This document shows, piece by piece, positions 45,501 through 56,848 of a stretch of DNA of 64,000 nt. Origin of the DNA: Xenoacremonium recifei (taxonomy: Eukaryota; Ascomycota; Sordariomycetes; Hypocreales; Nectriaceae); contig WOFQ01000048.1 of assembly GCA_012184525.1 (NCBI GenBank), positions 186,001-250,000 of the forward strand. The letters are read 5' to 3'. The notes beneath the pieces were generated by a model that was not told where the DNA came from, did not search any database, and saw nothing but the letters and a program-made list of their open reading frames with translations. Within the stretch, counting starts at the first letter, position 1. The number at the start of each line of letters is the position of its first letter. The position numbers were made by a program, and so were the translations under genes.

Positions 45501-47468
45501 ACCATCGTGATAGGGCGAGCCGCGGCAGCGCGAGTGCGACAATAGCGACGAGGCTTGCGGCGCGAGGGCCCTGATTGACTGTGGCCGGGCTCTAGCCCCA
45601 AGGTGTGGACGGTGTGTGTGCGGGAGAGGTGGCGATGCGGGAGTGTGAGTGCCAGCTCAGCAATCAGCGGCCAGATGACCTTGGAAATGGATGCCTCGAG
45701 ATGCAGCAAGATGCAGCCCGCCGCGCTTGCCCAGATAGCCCGTGCCGCGACTGGCTGGGCTGGGCAGGTGCCTCCAGGCGCCCCCAGGTAGGTGCCTCCA
45801 GCGCGGGCCAGTGCCTGCCCTGCCTGAGGCGCCATGCCTGCCACTGCCGGGGCGGTGAAGGCCGGCAGCGCGGGAGGCGTCTCCCCGGCGTAGGTGGGCG
45901 GGCACCACGACTTAAAATAATACAGCGAGATAAATTCAAATAATCATTTATCTATTTATTTATTTTCCGCGAACTCTTTGTTTGACTCCCATTTATTTGA
46001 ATTTAGTTTTATTTTATTTTACTCTCATTGAGCCTCGTGGCGGACATCTCCTCCACCATCATTTCGGAGCTCCGTCTCTTTGTCCTCGCGGTTGACGCCG
46101 TTAAGCTCTTATTGTCTCTCCCTCGATGAACTCTAATACTGACATGTGAATTCAAACATCCTCAGCACTGTACTGTACAATCAAAAGGCAATTCATCAAC
46201 TCTATTCTGTGATTTTTGCATGTGTTCCTGCCCACCGTTCAATATCTTGGACGCCTCGCAAAACGGTCCCTTTACCTGCCTGCCCCTCCGTGAGGCACAA
46301 TTCCATGCAGCAGAACAACCCATACATACATCAACACCCCCTCCAAGAGGCTGTGTTCCCATGGTCATATCGTATGGTAATGAGCAGAGTCGCAATAACG
46401 GGCATCGCCTTCCATCAGCTCGCCGAGGCCGGCCATGCTCTGCCTGAGTCAGCACCGTCAGAGCGGCCTCTTACACGGGCTTCGCTTCCATATGCAGTCA
46501 TCGGTCCATCCATCGTCTCATTCGAGGCCAACCACCACAATAATCACTCACGCACATGACAATTATTTCTTTTTTTCTTTCAGATTTTTGTTTTGCTCAA
46601 GTCCTACAGCCACGTCGGCCTGCCTGTCTCAAACCCTGAATGCGTTGTCCGAATCGTGACCCCAGTTGGCTAGCTGGCCGCTGGTCACGCTCGCTACCCA
46701 TGGCGTCATGGCCCATCCCAATCAGCTGTCTCAATTGACATCGCCGCGCTGAGGCTCTCCCCGGCTTTTGAGGTTTGAGACAAAGTCTGAGTTGTCCTTG
46801 AGAGATGTCTCAGACGCCCTGGGTCACGGGTTCTCTGACGATTTACGATTCGCGAGTTTTATCGCTGAGATCGAACCATTGTGCTGGGAGATCGGGAGTT
46901 TTGTAGGCGGGCCGTGCAAGTGAGCACGCCTTCCATGTCGCATCGGCGACGGTTACCACGTTGTGACCAAAGACGGCAGTCTGTAAAAGTCTGAATAGCG
47001 TTATATCATCGCTCGATCAATTTTGAGTTTTGATGATAAGTCTTGTGAGCTTTCCCTAGCTATAGGGATCGAGATGTTGAGTGTAGGGTTGTATTGACAA
47101 TGCTCATGAGGCCAGGACAGCTGCGATAATGACGGGGAGCTATGATATCTTCTCGGAAACTGCAAATGGATGCAGGTAGATTTACTTTTGAAATGTATCT
47201 GAAGTTGAACCAGTTGTAACTTTGTCAGGTTCTTTGCCAAACAGAAGTATCCCGGCGATCAGTGCCTTATCTAGGGTAGGAGATCACGAGCCGCTAAAGC
47301 AGACCTCGACATCAAAACATCCATTGCATGGAACGAATCTTCGTTGGAAAAGTCAGTTAGCCATCCATAGTTATTGATAACTATATTGCGTTCTGTTGTT
47401 GCAATGTCTCAGCCCATAAATATCTCATCTTCAGCCATGACCGCCAGTTACAGAACTCGTTTATTATA
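42506..47468. other. 5-kb intergenic region without recognised genes
   Basis: The first kilobase or so (to about 43,500) is AT-richer and carries no ORF with a domain. About 43,600-45,900 is GC-rich with overlapping chance frames on both strands. A 13-base inverted repeat (45931-45943 and 45993-46005) forms a possible hairpin inside an AT-rich island at 45,915-46,025. Nothing from 46,030 to 47,460 is assignable. Confidence 0.5.
45931..46005. repeat. AT-rich inverted repeat (13-bp perfect arms, 49-base loop)
   Basis: TAAATTCAAATAA at 45931-45943 is exactly complementary to TTATTTGAATTTA at 45993-46005. It lies in an AT island with runs of ATTTTATTTT. It could be an rho-independent-looking hairpin by chance, a replication-origin-like element or a remnant of a small transposon. 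Confidence 0.55.
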
Positions 47469-47541
47469 CACTGAACCCTAGCTATACCTGAACCCTATCC
47501 ATACCCTGACCCAAACACCTAATCATAACCCAAACCCTAAC
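47469..47541 (-). repeat. Degenerate telomere-like tract, left flank of the HNH block
   Basis: Starts with CACTGAACCCTAGCTATA (47469-47486), then a 17-base variant CCTGAACCCTATCCATA, then decaying ACCCTAA-type units up to CCCTAACC at 47541. The first unit matches the complement of the 18-base unit repeated at 48732-48875 at 17 of 18 bases, so the two flanks are inverted. CCCTAA is the C-strand of the TTAGGG fungal telomere repeat. Confidence 0.75.
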
Positions 47542-47543
47542 CT

Positions 47544-48564
47544 TTAGGCAGATAAGTTAACTCTTGCTGCTGATAAATTTCTATCTGAATCAGGATCGAC
47601 TGTTTTATGTGTTACGGATCGTGTTGTGCTGTTTTCAGCTTTGGGCGAAATGCTCTTGCACTCGAAGGCAAAGTAACATCTCGGCCACCAGTCATGTAGC
47701 TGCGTATTGAGACAGATCATATTCCATGACCGATCCGAAGATGCAAGACTTAGGGTGTTGGTTAGATGGGGCCAGAGTTCTTTGATAAACTCCTCCGCCA
47801 TCGGGATGATGTGACACACATCAGGGTGTGCCGTCTTCATAACGATACAGACATTCTTATCCCGTTCTAAGCATTTCCTGCGTTCCGATTGTTTCCGGTA
47901 TGCCCTGCCGGGGATGTGCTCAGGATCATCGTCACTCGCATCTTTGTTGTCATCGGCTCCACCGGCTTCGTCCACTTCAGGTGCATTTGCGGACTTCTTA
48001 GGCGTTGATTGTGCGTAGCTGACACGGGAGCTCTTGCGTGATCGGGGTCTTGGTGTTGACGGTTCCTTCGAGGCCTCAGCCTTTGACTGACGGTCTTGTT
48101 TTTGCAGAACTTGGTCCCAAATTAGCAACCAAATTAGGACGATGGGAGGTGAGCTTACAGCGTGAAGTGAGGTGTTGGCCCTGGAGAAGAAGGTAGTCAC
48201 TCTCCAGTGTACCGTGCAAAAATTTCGAGCGAATCTCTGAAATTGGCAGCATCATCAGGAGGACGATGTCGTGGGCCTCGAGGACAAAGTCCGGAGTCTT
48301 CTTATCTGTTTCTGAATCCGTAACGCAAAGCCGCGTTTGATCTCGAGATCGACCATACCAGGGAGGAGAGACTGTGGTTCTTCGACCGGGGGGGATGGCT
48401 GGAGTAGATTTCCCGTTGTTTCGAGAGGCTCGAGGCTCGCGGCGGCGGCGGCGGCGAGAGGAGAGGGGGATATGGTTGTGTGTGATGGAGACGGAAGGGA
48501 AAACGAACGGTGAGTATATGTACCTAATTTCGGCCTGAGGTACCGGAAACCTGAGACCAGGCAT
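47544..48564 (-). CDS. HNH-nuclease domain protein, C-terminus ending in a telomere-like tract
   Basis: Two exons, 48159-48564 and 47544-48109, with a 49-nt intron (48110-48158, GTAAGC..AAG, phase 1), give about 323 residues. The N-terminus is basic and low in complexity (SSRRRRRREPRASR). A conserved region of fungal HNH proteins follows (ILPISEIRSKFLHGTLESDYLLL-like; here MLPISEIRSKFLHGTL). The HNH_2-type nuclease core lies at about residues 210-280: RRKCLERDKNVCIV, then CHIIPM with the catalytic His, then SWNMICLNTQLHDWW with the Asn. After YFAFEC the usual C-terminal strand region is missing or replaced by a Ser/Thr-rich tail, and the TAA stop lies inside the telomere-like repeat tract. 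The gene may thus be truncated. It sits between inverted repeat arrays. Nuclease activity is inferred from the family. Confidence 0.75.
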
Positions 48565-49299
48565 TAAAATTCTCCCGTTTGTGAATCATTACTCTGGCGC
48601 ATGAACCTTGATTCACTACTCAACGTAAGAATCTTGAATCACTACACCAGCATGAACGTTGAATCATTATTCCGGCACACGAACCTTCGGAGAAGGCGCT
48701 CTGACAAGCTCGGAATTAAAAGAAAGTTATGTATGGCTAGGGTTCAGTGTATGGCTAGGGTTCAGTGTATGGCTAGGGTTCAGTGTATGGCTAGGGTTCA
48801 GTGTATGGCTAGGGTTCAGTGTATGGCTAGGGTTCAGTGTATGGCTAGGGTTCAGTGTATGGCTAGGGTTCAGGGTCTTAGGATATATCCTGAAGATTGC
48901 AATATTAAAGTGTCTCACGCCGGAGCTCTTATAATTAGCTGAACTATACTCCTATTACTACTAGAGCAAGGGAGATTATTGGTCTTTAATAATGATCTAA
49001 ACCACTAAATACGGTGTTAAGTTAACCTATTATGTATTATATGGATAGTATTGTGCCCGTTATGACTCTCCTTGTAGCACTGCACATATGTAAATTGAAG
49101 GAGTCATAATGCTTGCTTCATCACTCGAAGACGTTGCTTATAGCGGTCTTTAAATTACTGCCGATTCTAATTATACTAATAACACAGTGGAGTAAATGGC
49201 TGTAGCAAAACTCCCAGGGGTATCTAAAGTCAATAATTCGCATGAATCAAGAAATAGTAATCTTTCCTTCCCTTGCCAGTATTTAACACGGCCGTCTTC
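48565..49299. other. Spacer with 18-bp tandem array and AT-rich DNA
   Basis: Contains the 8-copy array described separately. From 48,876 to about 49,260 the DNA is clearly AT-rich with no gene, unlike neighbouring coding DNA, which could reflect old repeat-induced mutation or a subtelomere-like fragment. Confidence 0.55.
48732..48875 (+). repeat. 18-bp tandem repeat, 8 copies, telomere-like unit
   Basis: The unit TATGGCTAGGGTTCAGTG is repeated eight times with almost no change; the last copy ends CAGGG instead of CAGTG. Each unit contains CTAGGGTT, one base from TTAGGGTT. The unit length is a multiple of three, so frames through it stay open (reading MARVQC repeated), but this is not evidence for a gene. 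The array is inverted relative to the tract at 47469. Confidence 0.95.
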
Positions 49300-51492
49300 T
49301 CAGTCCAGAGTTTCGGTCACGACGCCGTACCTCGCCCTCTTCCGCAATGGCGCAACCTCATCCTCCAGCCCAAACCCAGCCCTCATCACCTCTCCCCCGA
49401 CCGTCTCTTCAGTAGTCAGCAGCTCTTCACCAGCCTTTGGTAACTCTCCAAACATAACACGCATCTTCTTCAACTCTTGGGGTACATTCCGTTCACCACC
49501 CAGTCCACCTCCCGCCGCTGCCTTTGCAAGCTTCCTGCTCACGCTCGTCGTCATCAGTACCTGCACAAAGCTGCGATCCATGGCAGGGACGCCATTTCTG
49601 ATCAGCGCGACGATGCCAATAGCGAGACAAGGCAATGCGACGACCAGTGATAGGCCGTATGGTAGGTAAAGGTGTGAGGGGCTGGAGAAAGAGTAGTAGG
49701 TGTGGGCGGCGGAGTAAGTGACATTAGTGGTCGTGTTCCAGAGAGGAAGCGTGAGCAAGATGGAGATCGTGACGTTGGCGAGAGCGTCGCTCAACATAGA
49801 GGACGTCATGTTGATGTCGGGGGTTTGAACGACGTTAAGGCTGTCGCGGTTCTTGTTGAAGTATGTCATCTCGACGATGGTGTTGTTTGGCTCTGCGGGG
49901 GGGTTAGATTGAGGTTAGAGGGACGAATAGACTATCGACTTACGTATGGCTCCTGACTCAGGGAGAGAAAATACAGCCTCCCCTGGTTTCACCTCTATCG
50001 ATGTTCCATTCGACAGAGAAACTGTCTTATTGGCACCAACTGGGCCCACCACGAACATTTCGTAGTCGCCAAGGAGTGGTTGCAGGGTGGAATCGAGAAT
50101 GGCCCATATGTTCAGGGCTTTTAGGTTGCCTAACTGTTCCTGAGTCCAGTCATTGGGGATAGGATTTGTGTCTGGAGTGATCGTCCGTGGAAGCAATGCC
50201 TCTGGCGTATAGAGATCGTTGAACTGGCGGATGTCACTGGTGTCGTAAGAAATGGTTCGGACGCCGTTCTCAAAACTGACAGTCACGTTATAGGACGCAA
50301 TCTCAGGTTGACACTCCATAGTGCGGATGCTGCAGACAGGGTTGTTGTTGTCCACACTAAGGCCCAGGACAGTCGACTGACTCATGGAGAAGACAGGCCA
50401 GGAAACCTCGGATGGTCGACCGCTGTCCCAAACCGTGACATTTGGTATTATCGATGGAACATCATCTTGGAGATAGCCAGCGGTATAGTATTGGAACGTG
50501 TCCATGTTGTCCTGGCTCGACATTGCTGGATACTCCGTAGTATCTGACGAGTTGTCGCAGGTGAGATACGGCCCGTCAAAAGTAATACTGAAGCTGCAGT
50601 TGGTGCCGCAAGGAGATGTCGAAGCCAGGATGTCTCCAGTTGACAGAGTGGCATATGAGATCCTGGCGGCAGCAGGATGGTAGTTTCTGGCCAGAGTCAG
50701 CTATGTTTTCCCAGACAACTGACTATGAGACCGGAGAGGGCGGACTCACTCGCAAACCCAAACATTCGAAAACACAAAATAGCACAATGAATGTGCCCAA
50801 GCAGCATCCAGCGACCCATTCCCGATATAATCCGGATCAAACGTTGGCACAACCCCATCGCTCACGTTGCTCGGATTCCTCACTACCACCGTCAGCGCAC
50901 CTGGCGGAAATGACTTGGCCAAAGACACCAGCATAGTCAACAACGCCAACACACACAACACCGGTGCTACAGCCCACGTTGACCATACAAGGAGGCTCGC
51001 AGGACCCCTACGGATCCCGTACAGTGCTTCAACGGTCTTGACGCTCATCGGTCGTGTACGAAACAAGCGCCAGAGGTATTGATTGCAGGCAACTCCTAGA
51101 GCCACAGTCAAGCTGGCGCCGAAGATGTTGACCAGCAGCGTCGAGATGACAGTGACATATGTTTGAGGAGGGACACTCTTGGCATCGGTGCGTTTGCCGT
51201 CGAGCTCGAGGAAGAAGAGCAGGTGGGCAAGGGCCGTCAAAAGTGCTGGACACAATAAGCACTGTCAATCTATTAGAAAGGAGGAAGTCGCATAAGTACC
51301 TATAATGTAGAAAAACGCCATGCTCGCTGGCGTCCTCCATCCGATCCCCCATCTCGACTCAACCGTGCTCACCGTCGGCTTCGCATGAGGCTCCTCTTCC
51401 ACCACCTCTCTGTAACTTGGCGCACGTCGGATACTCCCAACATTTGAAGTGAGATCCGAGACGAACGACGGCGGACGTGCTGGCTCCGACAT
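49300..51492 (-). CDS. Fungal membrane protein with large extracytosolic domain (674 aa)
   Basis: Four exons, 51300-51492, 50750-51245, 49944-50686 and 49300-49892, with introns of 54, 63 and 51 nt, give 674 residues. A cytosolic N-terminus with WGIGWRTPASMAFFYII leads into TM1. Further segments are at YVTVISTLLVNIFGASLTVALG and VWSTWAVAPVLCVLALLTMLV. A large Asn-glycosylation-rich domain of about 330 residues follows, with several Cys (CGTNCSFSI, YLTC, CSIRTMEC), then one last TM (LYLPYGLSLVVALPCLAIGIVALI) and a charged tail. The start ATG 51492 (MSEPARPPS) fits. The topology resembles a family common in filamentous ascomycetes that is often left as hypothetical; I do not know its function. 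It is likely a cell-surface protein. Exon joins restore smooth sequence and consistent phases throughout. Confidence 0.82.
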
Positions 51493-53040
51493 GTTCACTC
51501 TTTGCGCGCGACGATGCCAAGCGCAGCAGACCGTCGCGGCGATGGCGGGAATGCATTCATCTTAAGCGCGCGCTCATTCTGCCAGCCGGGCCGACGAGTT
51601 ATGCATGGCTATCTGATGCGGTTAGGTAGGCCGCTCAGCCCCGAGAAGGATCTGAGATCCTGGCGGCGCAGGGCTGAAATGTTTCACACGATGGCTGAGA
51701 TGGTTGCTCAAAGCGAGACTCAGATGCAAATCTATGGTACAGACACCCGACTTTTTAAATGATGTCCAACTTCGTTTTATTATATATCTAATCAACTTTG
51801 CAGGCCCTTTCGCCGATATCTTGGGATCAACTTCGAAAAAGCCAACAGTTGGCTTCAACGCCTTTATCCTGTATCCCTGCGAATCAGTTCCATAGCGTGG
51901 ACAGGGATTCCCTTACACCATCCGCCAGTCTGCCTCACTGCGCTCCTAGATCTGCAGCCGCCAGCACCCTTCCGCGTGGCCTGTTAGGCGAGCTGAACGC
52001 TGCTATTGGGTTGCGCTGAGTGTGCAGCCACACTTCTCCGGCTGAACAACTTCGAGTGGCTGTGAGGAAAGGTTGCACTTCCATGGAGACAATCGCGCGC
52101 GCTGGACCTTTAATTGGCCAGTCACCTCCCAAAGCAGTCTGACTTCACAGTGAATCTAGGCAAAATACCCAATTTTAAACCCTTATCTGAATCCCTAATG
52201 AGTCCTTGGTCTGAACGTCATATGCGTTCCTAGCTGATACCGAAGCACCCCGTAACCCCAACCTGACAGTTCGTCTACGGATGCTTCATAGCACAGGTTT
52301 GGACGCGCAGTAATCGAAGTCGCTCTTTAAGAGGAACGGGTTCAACGCAACGCAGCATATCCTCAACCCCCAGAATGACCATGTGGTAGAAGAGAGGCCC
52401 ATGGGATCCGTCCTGTGCTGATTTTAGCCCGACTGGTATCGCTTGCATCTTGCCGTGTGTTATAGACTTATTCTCGCGGCCGTGACTGCTATCTTGAACC
52501 TCAAAATATATAGTTTTAGTATCCTTTCTATGAGAACCATATTCCAGACCCAGTCTCCCGCCTCTTGTTTCCTTCCCTTTTATCCAATAACCCTATTTAT
52601 TCATCAAAAGTTCCTGCAGGATGTCCCATTAACCTACTAGTCTCGCTCTTCCGATTTTCGTGCTGCCTACCAAAAATTGACATCTGTTTCCCATCCTCAA
52701 AGGTCTTGATAAGGACAGTGAGCATTGGTTTTAGCCTAAGATTGGTGTCCGGCTTGAAGCAGCTCTTCAACGTTGGCCTGTTTGCTCAATATTGACTGAT
52801 GCGCCCGGATCCATCATCGCAATCATCATGAAGTTTGGGGAGCCGGCCCCCACCAAGCAACTAGTTCTGGACGGATTTCAACCTTGTGTGGCGAAGCCGC
52901 ATTTCCAGTTGTGTTAGGGTCATCAGTTGACCGTAGGAACTGCCAAGCTCCCTCGGCTCGGGCCGGTCGAAGAGCAAGAGGGGCATCACTCGTGTCTGGA
53001 GTAATGACTGGCGAATTCGGGGGCCTATAAACTGTTATTC
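51493..53040. other. 1.5-kb intergenic region
   Basis: No supported gene. The first 100 bases or so are the promoter side of the membrane-protein gene. AT-richer DNA at 51,750-51,800 and 52,440-52,800 shows no repeat or domain. Confidence 0.5.
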
Positions 53041-54553
53041 TCATGCAGTAGCAAATGCTCCATCGAACACTGACCATCTCGCAGCCCGCAAAGCCTTCCC
53101 CTCCGTCAGCCAAGTGACCCTTCCGCCACTGAGGAGGAACGGTTTCCAGAACTTGTCAGGATCGGAATACACGAAATGCAGGCTTCTGGCAAAATTGATA
53201 GGCCATTCGGCGAATTTGCGATATTCCTCTGGGAGTCGTTTGTTGATCTGTTCGATCCAGAGCTTCGACATGCGTCTCCGGAACTCGAAGCCTTTGTGGA
53301 AGCTGTGGTTTCTTGGGACGTTGCCGGTCCAGTACTTCTCGACGGCCTTGTGGCTCATGACGAAATCGAGCACCAGCATGTGCATGATAACTAGCTGGGC
53401 AACGTGATTCTCAGGGTCCATGAATTTGGCGAATGTTTCGCCTGGCTCTTCGCCGATTCGGTCGTAAAGGTAAGAGAGCTCCCGGTAGCCTGCATAGATG
53501 AGCTTCAGGTCTCTTATATTTGATGACCATACGTACTCTCGCCGGGATCAGTTGATGCTAGTGATGCTGCATTTTCCATTCGGGTCATAATATCGGTCTC
53601 GAGACCTGGTTTGCATTGAGGTCTGAGGTCTCTCACGCTGTTGCAGAATCCCTCAGCCACCGTGACATCGAGGAGCTCATTTGAGGCGTCGTATTTTATA
53701 ATATCCTTCACTTTGCGGATATACCCTTCACGCGCAAAACCTTTAAAAGCTGATGCATCAAAGTCGCGAACTGAATGTTGTCCGATGAGGAAACCTGCCG
53801 AGCGTCAGCCAATCAAGCTGGTGTACATAGGCGATGAGCCATACAACCGCGAACCATCGTCAGAAAGTCCATTAGGCCGTCTGTCATATACGCAGATTGA
53901 AACGCCAGCACCAGGGATGTTCCAAAAGCAGCGTCAGCCGCAGCTGGCGTCAGATTTGGGCTAGAAAGAACCTTGTTGAGACTCTGCATGGCAAGGACCC
54001 GGTGCTGGAGGGCAGACTTCTCATATTGACTGGACGAGACGAGACCGAGATGTGAAGCCCCGAGCCCCAACATCGCATGTAGTAGGAACTCATACTGACA
54101 CCAACATTAGCTTCACCGCGTCCCTGACAAGCATTGTAAATTCACCTCGTGAGACAACGCGGACACTTCCTGCCACACTGCAAAGCCATCGATGGGCAGA
54201 GGAGGATACGCTTCAAAAAGAAAATGCCGGAAGAATCTCATATCGTCTTTTTCGAACATGGTCGGCCCTTCTCTCAGCGGCGCACTCAGCACCAATTTCG
54301 TCTCGGGTGCCGGGCTGTCGGGCTTCTTCTTAGCCGACAAGTACTGGCACTCAAGCCCCAACCGCTGGCACGGCCCGCACTCCGGCGAGACCTCATCGCA
54401 CTTGACCTTACGTCTCTTGCAACTCATGCATCCAGCGCGCGACTTGGTATGGCCTTTTCGCGGTATCGGACGCCGTTTGGCTGGCATCCGGACTAGAGCC
54501 AGGTCGCCCGGTGTTGAAGGCGACCCGTACCTCGAGTCCGGATCCTCCGACAT
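53041..54553 (-). CDS. Zn2Cys6 transcription factor (Upc2/SUT1-like short type)
   Basis: Four exons, 54146-54553, 53845-54094, 53537-53794 and 53041-53489, with introns of 51, 50 and 47 nt, give 454 residues. The zinc cluster is Cys42, 45, 52, 59, 62 and 69 in a basic context (GHTKSRAGCMSCKRRKVKC). The following sequence (FEKDDMRFFRHFLFEAYPPLPI, then YEFLLHAMLGLGASHLGL and FLTMVRGC) is typical of the short C6 regulators related to sterol regulator Upc2 and similar proteins; the C-terminal half is the ligand- or cofactor-sensing helical region in that family. The splice T|GT in the second intron restores the conserved Cys of MVRGC. The protein is nuclear. No obvious target cluster lies beside it; the neighbour cct5 is housekeeping. 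Target genes are unknown. Confidence 0.87.
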
Positions 54554-54965
54554 GGTTAGTGTCTGCTGCTATTGCTCCAGAGGTCTGGTAACCGGCAATT
54601 CATCGAAATTCCCCCCCCGTCTTCTGGACGACTAGGGTTACGAAGTTGAATGCAGTCAATTTTGGTAGTTGGGTGTCAAAGGATGTACAAGCCGCAGCTG
54701 CAACAGAGCGCTGACGGCATTAAGCATTAAGGCGCCGGCCAACTCCGGATCGGTGCAACCGCCATCCGATTCCCTGTCAGCCGTACAGCAGCTTAGCTGA
54801 AGTGGCCTCAGGAACAACTCCAGACCTCGTATCGTCAACGTCTCATTGAAGGGGGCCATTGTCACACAAATGGAACTCAGCACGGAGACTCGTGTTTTCG
54901 GGACAAAGCGTGCTCTATTCATTTTACATGCTTTGGCATTACCCGTCTATCTGGGCCTATCCGCC
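54554..54965. other. Intergenic spacer between the Zn2Cys6 gene and cct5
   Basis: 412 bases holding the regulator's promoter and the 3' UTR of cct5. I see no gene or clear motif. Confidence 0.5.
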
Positions 54966-56848
54966 CTAGAAGTCGTTTTCATCCGCGCCCGACACAATCA
55001 CGTTGTTGACCTTCAACACCATCCGACATAGTTGCGTGGCCAACTGGAGCTGCTGCTTCTTGCCAATCAGGGGGTCAATCACAAACGCCTCCTTCATGTC
55101 GTTGCTGCCCCGACCCATGCAGTCGACGCCCAGCTTTCCTCGGCCGTCGGCGCCCGCCTTGACCTGCTGACTCTTGACCTCGGCCAGCGTCGCAATGGGG
55201 TTCAGACCGCTGTTCTCGGCCAACGTCATGGGCACCGTGTCCAAAGCCTCCGCAAAGGCGCGCATGGCGTATTGCTCGAGGCCAGGGGTCTTGACGGCAG
55301 CATCCTCAACGGCCAGAGAGCAGGCAATCTCAGCGGCACCACCGCCGTAAACTACACGGTTGTCGCGCACGAGATTTCGGACTACACAGAGAGCGTCGTG
55401 CAACGAGCGCTTAGCCTCATCGATGATCTGGACAAGGTTAGAACTAGAGGGCACAAACAAAGCTAAACGTAACTCACCATCTTGTTGCTGCCCCGGACAA
55501 AGACCGTCACAGCACGGGTGTTGGCACACTCCTCGATAACCAACATCTTCTCCCGGGTAGTACCGAAAGACATCTCTCGCACAACACCAGCCGTGCCCAG
55601 CTTCTCGGCCGTGAGGTCTTCGAATCGGGGAACTATTCGGCCGTTTGTCGCGATGGCGATAAGCTCAATCTCGGGTCCGCCAACCCACCGAACAGCAGGA
55701 AGCTCGTTCTGAAGTAGCAAGTGGTTTGCCTCGTCGTCAAAGCCCCATTGGCAGATGGCCAGGTTGGCGCCGGTATCCTTGATCTGCTGAATCATCTCGA
55801 TGAACTTGTCCTTCTCGTAGCTCTGCAGCTTCTTGAACTCCTCGACGCTGGTAATATCGAGCTTGTGCTTCGTCTTGGGCTTCGGGGGTTCGAACGCACA
55901 CGTCAGGATGGCAATCTTGGCGTCGCGCACCTCTGAGGGCATCTGAGGGTGGGAGAAATCCTTATCGATGATGACGCCCTTGACCAGGAGGGTATCTTCG
56001 AGAGCGCCTCCAACCTTTCCGTCCACCTTGATCAGCTCGAAGTCGACGTCTTTTCGCTCCAGATCGGCAACCGAGAGAACGGCATCCACGGCAATGTTGG
56101 CGAACTGATCGTGTGACTTTGACACAATCTTGCTTCCAAGACTGGTCCGCGCCACCTTGACGAGGTTTGAAGTCTCCTCCTTGGAGAAATCAATGGTATC
56201 TGAGATCTTGTCCAGCTCAGCAACCGCAATGTCGCAAGCCTGGTCGTAACCGTCAGCGATTCGGATGGGATGAATGCCCTTGTCGATGAGGTCGGCGGCT
56301 TGCTCCAGCAGAGCACCAGCAAGAACGACGACACCAGTAGTTCCGTCACCGATCTCGTCGTCCTGTGACTTGGAGAGTTCCACTAATAGCTTAGCGACGT
56401 GGTTTGTAATCTCCATCTGCTGCAGGATCGTAGCGCCGTCGTTGGTAACGGTGATGTCGCCATCGGGAGAAATGAGGATCTTGTCGAGACCTCGAGGGCC
56501 CAGAGATGTCTTGATAATGTTTGCGACGGTGCGGGCGGCGAGAATGTGCGACTTGACAGCTTCGTTGCCGAACTGGCGCTTCTTCTTCCCCTGACTGTTA
56601 CCGGTGAGTTAGGATACTGGACGACTGAGGAGTAGGTCAGGGACGGGAACGCACTCTCGGACGACGATAAATGGCCGACCCTGCTCATCCTTCATCACCG
56701 CCGCTGTATAGCATCGTCAGTATAAGCATCGCCAGGCGTCGTCATCGTTCGCAGCGTACCGTTCGACACATCTAGATCTGTCCCTAGTTAGCTTTGGAAC
56801 CCCTCCACAGCCCACAAGAATCGCTGGCAAGCACTCACTCAACGACAT
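54966..56848 (-). CDS. cct5: T-complex chaperonin subunit epsilon (CCT5)
   Basis: Five exons, 56839-56848, 56760-56777, 56655-56703, 55478-56594 and 54966-55427, give 551 residues, the normal length. The first two coding exons are very small (10 and 18 nt) and exon 3 is 49 nt. Joined, they read MSLNLDVSNAAVMKDEQG and continue as VVRDQGKKKRQFG, matching known CCT5 N-termini. SLGPRGLDKI, the ATP-site loop GDGTTG (108-113) and RWVGGPEIELIA, diagnostic of the epsilon subunit, are present. It forms part of the cytosolic TRiC/CCT ring that folds actin and tubulin using ATP. Introns are 61, 56, 60 and 50 nt with CTAAC-like branches where checked. It is divergent from hbs1 with 586 bases between starts. 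Confidence 0.97.

Noticed and set aside
48732..48875. CRISPR array
   Set aside because: The units are contiguous with no spacers, and the genome is eukaryotic.
48601..48942. Open frame reading MARVQC repeats
   Set aside because: The 18-bp unit is a multiple of three, so the frame is open by construction; other frames are open as well and no domain exists.
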